64,000 bases of DNA, from contig CAVWVJ010000001.1 of the NCBI GenBank assembly GCA_963758505.1, positions 1,860,001 through 1,924,000 on the forward strand, read 5' to 3'. The notes beneath the pieces are model-generated. The model was not told where the DNA came from. It ran no database searches and saw only the letters and a list, made by a program, of their open reading frames with translations. Shown here piece by piece: positions 57,155 to 64,000 of this stretch. This DNA is from Korobacter sp963758505 (lineage in GTDB: Bacteria; Acidobacteriota; Terriglobia; Terriglobales; Acidobacteriaceae). Each line of letters begins with the position of its first letter. Position 1 is the stretch's first letter. Position numbers and translations under genes: made by a program.

Positions 57155-57612
57155 TGCTGGTACTTGGTCCCGTTCAGGCCGGTGCCTTCCGATTTAGTGT
57201 ACACGTCGAAAACGTTCTGCCCGCCCCACGAGGTCGAATCTGGATCGTCCTGCATCGAGCGCAGTCCCCAGTCGGTGTCCCCCGTCATGGGGTCGACCGG
57301 AATGCGCCGCAGGAACTTGATCTTCTTGCCGTTTACGTCCACGCCCTTCACCAGCGTCTCGAGATCCGGCGGATAGCCTTCCGTCCCGACCTTGATCTGA
57401 AAAGCGCCGCGGTCGGCTGCGTCTTTATAGCGGTCGATGGCGTCGCGCATGTTCCACAGATCCTGCCGGAGCTCACGCTCTTTTTCCCGCTTGATCACGT
57501 TGCGGGCCAACGGAATCGCCGCGCCTGCCAGGATCGCCATCACCGCGATGGCCACCACCAGCTCCACCATGGTGAAGCCGCGCACTCCGCTTCTCTGTCT
57601 TGTGGACAACAT
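57148..57612 (-). CDS. GspG-like pseudopilin 1
   Basis: 154 residues. Leader RSGVRG is followed by FTMVELVVAIAVMAILAGAAI (Glu5 retained). DLWNMRDAIDRYKDAADRGAF, then LVKGVDVNGKKIKFLRRIPVDPMTG and WGLRSMQDDPDS, match GspG-type pseudopilins, with the C-terminal loop where GspG binds calcium. It sits 32 bp after the secretin gene and overlaps the second GspG-like gene by 7 bp. The two paralogues next to each other are unusual, since a T2SS normally has one GspG. Confidence 0.8.
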   Translation of the reverse strand: MLSTRQRSGVRGFTMVELVVAIAVMAILAGAAIPLARNVIKREKERELRQDLWNMRDAIDRYKDAADRGAFQIKVGTEGYPPDLETLVKGVDVNGKKIKFLRRIPVDPMTGDTDWGLRSMQDDPDSTSWGGQNVFDVYTKSEGTGLNGTKYQQW

Positions 57613-57644
57613 CCTCTTTTTTAGACGCCTCTGGTCCCCGAACG

Positions 57645-59909
57645 CTAGTGTACGGTGATCATCGCCTGGGATCCCGTTGCCGGGATCTTCTGCTGCGCCG
57701 CGTCCCTGAGGACCGCCTGGTGAATGCTCAGCTGCGAACTCCCAGGCGCCTTGGCGACAAATGTCAGGGTAAACACCTGCCCGTCGCCCGAGACTCCCGG
57801 CGCTCCCGGAGGACGACTGGCAGTCACCTCAAGCTGGCCGGTCATCGGATCGTCGCGATGCACCAGCGCCACCACTTGGCCGTCGCGACTCAGGAAATTG
57901 CCGTTCGAAACGTTCACCAGCGACAACGTCTTGGGGTCGTAGCCAATCTGCACCGGAACCGAGTAAACGTTCTGGCCTCCGGCAATGCTGACGTTGACCG
58001 CGACGGTCGAACCGACCGGCGCGTCCAACGTAGAAGGATCGAAGCTCAACACCGCGCCGTTGGGGTTTCCCTGCGCCGGCGTGTTGGAAGGCGGCGGCTG
58101 TACCGCACTCACAGCGGAGCCATTCGGCGGCGCCGCCTGCGGCATCCTCGTTAACTGGATCGCCGAACCGGTACCTACATCGACCGCGCGCGTGTTGTAA
58201 GCCGACACGTCATACCGGCGAACGATGTGCGGAATGATCGCGAACACCACTTCGCTGTCCACTTTGTTGACGCTCTCCGAGCCGAAGAGATAACGCAGGA
58301 TCGGGATCTGGGAAAGGAACGGCAGTCCGGTCAGGGTTTTGTCATTCTCCTGCTGGAGAATGCCGCCGAGAATATTGATCTCGCCATCCTTCAGCCGGAT
58401 CTCGTGCTCCACCTTGCGTTGTCCGATGGTCGGCTGATTGATGCCACCGATGCTTTGGTAGCCGGTAACCGACGACACGTCGAGCACCAGCTTCATCGAG
58501 ACTTCGTTATCCGCGTGGATGCGCGGCGTGACGTCGATGTTTACGCCGACGTCGATGTAGTTGAACTGCGTATTGACCAGGGGGTTGATGCCAACGCCGC
58601 CGATGCCCGGCTGGAACGATCCGGTCGCCACCGGAATACGATCGCCGATCTTCAGCGTGGCCTTCTGGCCATCCACCGCGCGGATGCTCGGGTTCTGAAT
58701 CAATTTCGAATCCGCATCACTGAACAGGATGTTGGCCGTGGCCGAAGGAATGTTCAGCTCGAAGTTCGTGGCGTTGATGTGCGCCAGGCTGTTCAGGTTT
58801 ACGTTACCGGTGGTCGCAGCAGTCGTGGTCGTGCCATTGAGATTGCTGGTATTACTGTTCGTGGTTGTAGAGTTGGTCGTGCTGTTGAGGTTGTCCTGAA
58901 GGGTTGCGGAGACACTCGACGGCGGCGTAATGCCGAGGTTGCGCATCTTTGTCTTCGAAACCTGCAGCACGGCAATCTCCACCACTACCTCCGGCCGCGC
59001 CTTGTCGATATCGTCGATCAGCTTTTGCACCAGCGCGATCTGGTCCGGCGTTCCGCGCGCCACGATCGCGCCCTGCGTCGGCAACTGCTGCACTCGGTTC
59101 ACTTCCACGATGGTGCGGATCGTGTTCACCAGGTCCTGTAACTCCGTCGGCTGCGAAAGGTTGGAAAGGTAAAAAGTGCGAACCACGTTCTGCTCTAATT
59201 CCTTCCGCTTCGAGGGAGTGTCGGCGGCCACGAAAATCGTGTTCGGCGTCACCGGACGCCAGAAAGTCTTCGACTCCAGGGCGACAATCTGCAACGCATC
59301 CTGCAGGCTTACGTCTTTCAGCTGGATGTTGATCTGGCGCGAGGTGTAATCGGGATCAAACAGCACATTGATTCCCGCCAGCTTGCCGATCGTGTCATAC
59401 ACGATCTTGGAATCCTGCGCCGCCCGCAACGTGATCGGCGTATTCGAAATAGGCGCGAGATCCACCGGACCCGCGGCCTGCTGCACCCGGCGCGTCAGTA
59501 CGTCGCCGGTATTGAACGACTGCGGTACCGGATGTTCGGCCTGCTCGATCAACTCCCGCGTCCGCTTCTCTTCCTGCACTGCAATGAAGCTCGAGGAGTC
59601 GATGGCCACTGCCTTCTGGAACTCCACCAGCGCATCCTGCAGTTTTCCAGCATCGCGGAGGATCTGCCCGCGATGTACGTGCGCGGCGGCGGCGAGAAAC
59701 TTGCCTCGCTCGGCGGCCGCTCGAAAGCGCACGTCCGAGGGCTTCATCTTGTAGGCCTCGGCGTAGTCCGCATACGCAGTCTCATAGTCCTGCCGCGCTT
59801 CCGCGTCGCGTCCCTGTTGGTAAAGTGTCTGCGCCTTATCTGCAAGCGCGGGGAGTGCTGCGAAGACGACGAGGAGCAGCAGCACCGTTGCGCTCTTGAG
59901 CCGTATCAT
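57645..59909 (-). CDS. secretin with N-terminal TPR and C-terminal cohesin-like domain
   Basis: 754 residues. A signal peptide (1-23) precedes TPR-like repeats (about 25-120; TLYQQGRDAEARQDYETAYA, then GQILRDAGKLQDALVEFQKA). Next come a secretin N0/STN region (PITLRAAQDSKIVYDTIGKL) and an N1 domain. A secretin pore domain at about 400-570 includes RLKDGEINILGGILQQEN and LTGLPFLSQIPILRYLFG. The last 130 residues (VLSFDPSTLDAPVGSTVAV, then FTLTFVAKAPGSSQLSI) resemble a cohesin. Secretins form outer-membrane gates of T2SS and Type IV pili. The ATPase and platform genes are not in the window. The ATG at 59909 places the signal peptide first. Confidence 0.85.
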   Translation of the reverse strand: MIRLKSATVLLLLVVFAALPALADKAQTLYQQGRDAEARQDYETAYADYAEAYKMKPSDVRFRAAAERGKFLAAAAHVHRGQILRDAGKLQDALVEFQKAVAIDSSSFIAVQEEKRTRELIEQAEHPVPQSFNTGDVLTRRVQQAAGPVDLAPISNTPITLRAAQDSKIVYDTIGKLAGINVLFDPDYTSRQINIQLKDVSLQDALQIVALESKTFWRPVTPNTIFVAADTPSKRKELEQNVVRTFYLSNLSQPTELQDLVNTIRTIVEVNRVQQLPTQGAIVARGTPDQIALVQKLIDDIDKARPEVVVEIAVLQVSKTKMRNLGITPPSSVSATLQDNLNSTTNSTTTNSNTSNLNGTTTTAATTGNVNLNSLAHINATNFELNIPSATANILFSDADSKLIQNPSIRAVDGQKATLKIGDRIPVATGSFQPGIGGVGINPLVNTQFNYIDVGVNIDVTPRIHADNEVSMKLVLDVSSVTGYQSIGGINQPTIGQRKVEHEIRLKDGEINILGGILQQENDKTLTGLPFLSQIPILRYLFGSESVNKVDSEVVFAIIPHIVRRYDVSAYNTRAVDVGTGSAIQLTRMPQAAPPNGSAVSAVQPPPSNTPAQGNPNGAVLSFDPSTLDAPVGSTVAVNVSIAGGQNVYSVPVQIGYDPKTLSLVNVSNGNFLSRDGQVVALVHRDDPMTGQLEVTASRPPGAPGVSGDGQVFTLTFVAKAPGSSQLSIHQAVLRDAAQQKIPATGSQAMITVH

Positions 59910-60168
59910 CGGGTTCCTTTTCGTTGGAGCTTCGGCTGCACCAAAAGGCATCTCTCCTGTAAAGCTGACTGCTCGGCGGATCTTGCTGCAAGATACGCCC
60001 GCCATTGTGATCCTGTTCGCGGCGCGGAAGGGATGGATGAAGCGAATCCCTTCTCATCTGCGCGCGAGTATACCATCCATAATCTCGCACTCGAAGCTAA
60101 ACCGTTTCTTTGTGCTAGCATACAAGGTAACCGCCTTCATCCCTATCGGGTGAAGGCATTAAAGTTTC

Positions 60169-60693
60169 ATGACGAGAACCCCCAATCCCGAACGCTCCAA
60201 GGTTCCCAAGAGCACCAAACGAGACCCGATCGCCTCAGGCGACCGCGACGCTTCGGTCAATCGCGCCGCTTCCCACAATTATTTCCTCACGGACAAGCTC
60301 GAAACCGGAATCGCCCTCCGTGGCACAGAAGTGAAGTCGATCCGCAGCGGACGTGCCAACCTCAAAGACGCCTATGGCTTGGTGAAAGACAACGAACTTT
60401 TCCTGATCAATGCCCATATCGGACCCTATGATGCCGGTAGTTATAACAACCATGAACCACTACGCACCCGTAAACTCCTGGCAAAACGCAGTCAAATCCT
60501 GAAACTACTCGCCCAATCCCAGCAAAAAGGCCACACCCTCATCCCTACCCGCATGTACTTCAAAAATGGGAGGGTCAAAGTGGAACTCGCCGTCGCCAAG
60601 GGCAAGCAACTCTGGGACAAGCGCGAAACCGAACGTCGCCGCACCGCCGACCGCGAGGCTCGCGAGGCCATGGCACGCAGCCGCAAGAGCTAG
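60169..60693 (+). CDS. smpB: SsrA-binding protein SmpB
   Basis: 174 residues. SmpB binds tmRNA and the ribosome to release stalled ribosomes. The fold starts ASHNYFLTDKLETGIALRGTEVKSIR, of which the NYFLTDKLETGI and GTEVKS parts are conserved, and continues NELFLINAHIGPY, TLIPTRMYFKNGRVKVELAVAKGK and the C-terminal tail QLWDKRETERRRTADREA. The tail helix enters the ribosomal mRNA channel. The 25-residue basic N-terminal extension is longer than usual. No ssrA gene is visible in the window. It ends before a terminator. Confidence 0.93.
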   Translation: MTRTPNPERSKVPKSTKRDPIASGDRDASVNRAASHNYFLTDKLETGIALRGTEVKSIRSGRANLKDAYGLVKDNELFLINAHIGPYDAGSYNNHEPLRTRKLLAKRSQILKLLAQSQQKGHTLIPTRMYFKNGRVKVELAVAKGKQLWDKRETERRRTADREAREAMARSRKS

Positions 60694-60798
60694 AAGCCCT
60701 TACTTCTGGATCGAATCCATGTCGGCTGCGGACGCAGTTTTAGACGAAGCCGACTCCGATTCGTTGCCGTCCGCGTAAGCATGAAGGAGAGAATTCGA

Positions 60799-60831
60799 GA
60801 AAGGCAGCCACCCTGCTGGCTGCCTTTCTTC
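60799..60831 (+). terminator. Rho-independent terminator downstream of smpB
   Basis: A 12-bp perfect stem GAAAGGCAGCCA / TGGCTGCCTTTC with loop CCCTGC is followed by TTCC. It lies about 105 bp after the smpB stop. The A-rich left arm could also serve the convergent cupin gene. Confidence 0.75.
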
Positions 60832-60851
60832 CTGCACGTTATAAAAAGACA

Positions 60852-61358
60852 TCATTCGGTCTTGGGTTTTGCTTTTGCGTGGGTGGAAGCGCTCTTGGAC
60901 TTCAGCGCCTCCTCCGGCGGAATCTCCGTGCCATCCGCGTTCACATAATGAACGTCAAAGGCTCCATCGGTAACGTCGAAGAAAACGCAACTGGCGGTGC
61001 AGGTGAACTGGTGGATTTTTTTCGCGGTGAGGTAAACAAAATCGCCTGAACCGACAGCTTCCCCGCCATGATCTTTCATCTCGGCTTTGCCCCTGCCCGA
61101 CGCGATGAAGAGCTGTTCCCTCGCGGTATGCCAATGCCAAGGAATCGTGCAACCCGACGTCATCTTGATCAGGATGACCGCCGCACCTTTCATCGGGTCG
61201 CCTTCCTGTGCTGAGATTTGCATGCACTTCGGCAACATCGGCAGGTTCATGAACTTCGTTGCCGCCATCTTCACCACGTGCGGCGCATCGGCATCCTGCG
61301 CATACGCAGCCGATGTAAAGAGAACGAGCAGCAGAAGGCCCAACAAAAACTTCCTCAT
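60852..61358 (-). CDS. exported cupin-domain protein
   Basis: 168 residues. A signal peptide (1-21; FLLGLLLLVLFTSAAYAQ) is followed by a single cupin barrel with metal ligands in IPWHWHTAREQLFIASG (His, His, Glu) and the second-motif His in TAKKIHQFTC. The C terminus is Lys/Ser/Ala-rich. Secreted cupins of this kind have no assigned function; dioxygenase or sugar-binding roles are possible. The start at 61358 is fixed by the signal peptide. It lies between the smpB and pnp genes on the minus strand and is separated from pnp by a terminator. Confidence 0.75.
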   Translation of the reverse strand: MRKFLLGLLLLVLFTSAAYAQDADAPHVVKMAATKFMNLPMLPKCMQISAQEGDPMKGAAVILIKMTSGCTIPWHWHTAREQLFIASGRGKAEMKDHGGEAVGSGDFVYLTAKKIHQFTCTASCVFFDVTDGAFDVHYVNADGTEIPPEEALKSKSASTHAKAKPKTE

Positions 61359-61466
61359 AGATCCTCCGGATGTGGTGGCGCCCCAGTTGGAGACTTTCCA
61401 ACTTTCGTGGGGGATGATACATCCGCTGAGCCCCTCGCACCAATCGCCGTCCAGGCCGGCGGCAAA

Positions 61467-61495
61467 GAAAACAGCCACGCATCGCGCGTGGCTGT
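61467..61495 (-). terminator. Rho-independent terminator of pnp (minus strand)
   Basis: On the minus strand, a perfect 10-bp stem ACAGCCACGC / GCGTGGCTGT with loop GCGAT is followed by TTTTC. It starts about 20 bp after the pnp stop. Confidence 0.85.
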
Positions 61496-61515
61496 GAATT
61501 GCAACGAAAAGAGGC

Positions 61516-63933
<2,418 letters not shown>

Positions 63934-64000
63934 TGTTCCTTCTTCCTTCAGGAGACACCGCATGCGCGATAGAAGAGGATTCTACGGGGCATGAAACGGG
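63934..64000 (-). other. partial upstream region of pnp at the window edge
   Basis: 67 bp. It contains the pnp ribosome-binding site AAGGAAG. No gene is visible; the sequence is cut off by the window end. Confidence 0.5.

Noticed and set aside
50930..59909. Complete type II secretion or type IV pilus system
   Set aside because: Only secretin and pilin-like genes are present; no GspE/PilB ATPase, GspF/PilC platform or prepilin peptidase is in the window.
60131..60157. Hairpin with GCCTTCA/TGAAGGC arms just before smpB as a terminator
   Set aside because: It lacks a T run and lies directly before the start codon; if anything it is a leader hairpin, and support is weak.

Overview
The window reads as a piece of a bacterial chromosome, high in G+C and densely coded, most likely from an Acidobacteriota (class Terriglobia, Koribacter-like) organism. 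The reasons are a very large Oar-type TonB-dependent receptor with an N-terminal carboxypeptidase-regulatory domain, an orphan FtsX/MacB permease of the acidobacterial ADOP type, a secretin fused to a cohesin-like domain within a pseudopilin cluster, PEGA-domain and S41 proteins, and a complete homogentisate pathway operon. This assignment is inference from gene content. I see no rRNA, tRNA, CRISPR array, insertion sequence or phage gene, so this is ordinary chromosomal backbone with several unusual gene arrangements.

Layout. 0-7.5 kb: HAD phosphatase, c-type cytochrome, an IscU-like scaffold, a BtuF-like binding protein, free-methionine sulfoxide reductase, MutT, then a divergent-motif Nramp transporter preceded by a soluble PRC-barrel/MgtE-N/CBS protein, and a ferritin-like protein. 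7.5-13 kb: DHDPS-family aldolase, TerC, DinB-like protein, sodium:solute symporter, DUF2231-Rieske fusion. 13-25 kb: TonB-dependent receptor, M28 lipoprotein peptidase, tatC-tatB, S41 protease, a PEGA pseudokinase, a GH99-like lipoprotein. 25-32 kb: FUSC-like protein, frataxin CyaY, YpdA-like reductase, cysteine dioxygenase, aspartase/fumarase, esterase, GNAT protein. 32-41 kb: ADOP permease, DUF2306 protein, exonuclease III, PdxS, heme-binding-like protein, tandem hotdog thioesterases, pirin, YHS and small proteins. 41-46 kb: M20 dipeptidase, Nudix hydrolase, zinc-ribbon protein, ABC-F. 46-51 kb: hpd-hmgA-X-fahA tyrosine catabolism operon. 51-60 kb: pilin/pseudopilin and secretin cluster. 60-64 kb: SmpB, cupin, PNPase.

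How genes work together. The tyrosine operon converts 4-hydroxyphenylpyruvate to fumarate and acetoacetate, but carries a gene of unknown function where maleylacetoacetate isomerase would be expected. The pilin cluster holds the secretin, two GspG-like pseudopilins and four prepilin-like proteins (FimT, PilV, PilW, PilX types), all on the minus strand; its ATPase and inner-membrane platform are not in the window. TatB/TatC supply twin-arginine export. Iron and sulfur handling recurs (ferritin, IscU-like, CyaY, cysteine dioxygenase, YpdA-like).

The strongest candidates for undescribed biology are (1) a soluble MgtE-type Mg2+-sensor module paired with an Nramp-family transporter that has lost the canonical transition-metal motifs, (2) the unknown gene inside the homogentisate operon, (3) a PEGA-domain pseudokinase, and (4) the secretin-cohesin protein with its 1006-residue PilX-type partner.
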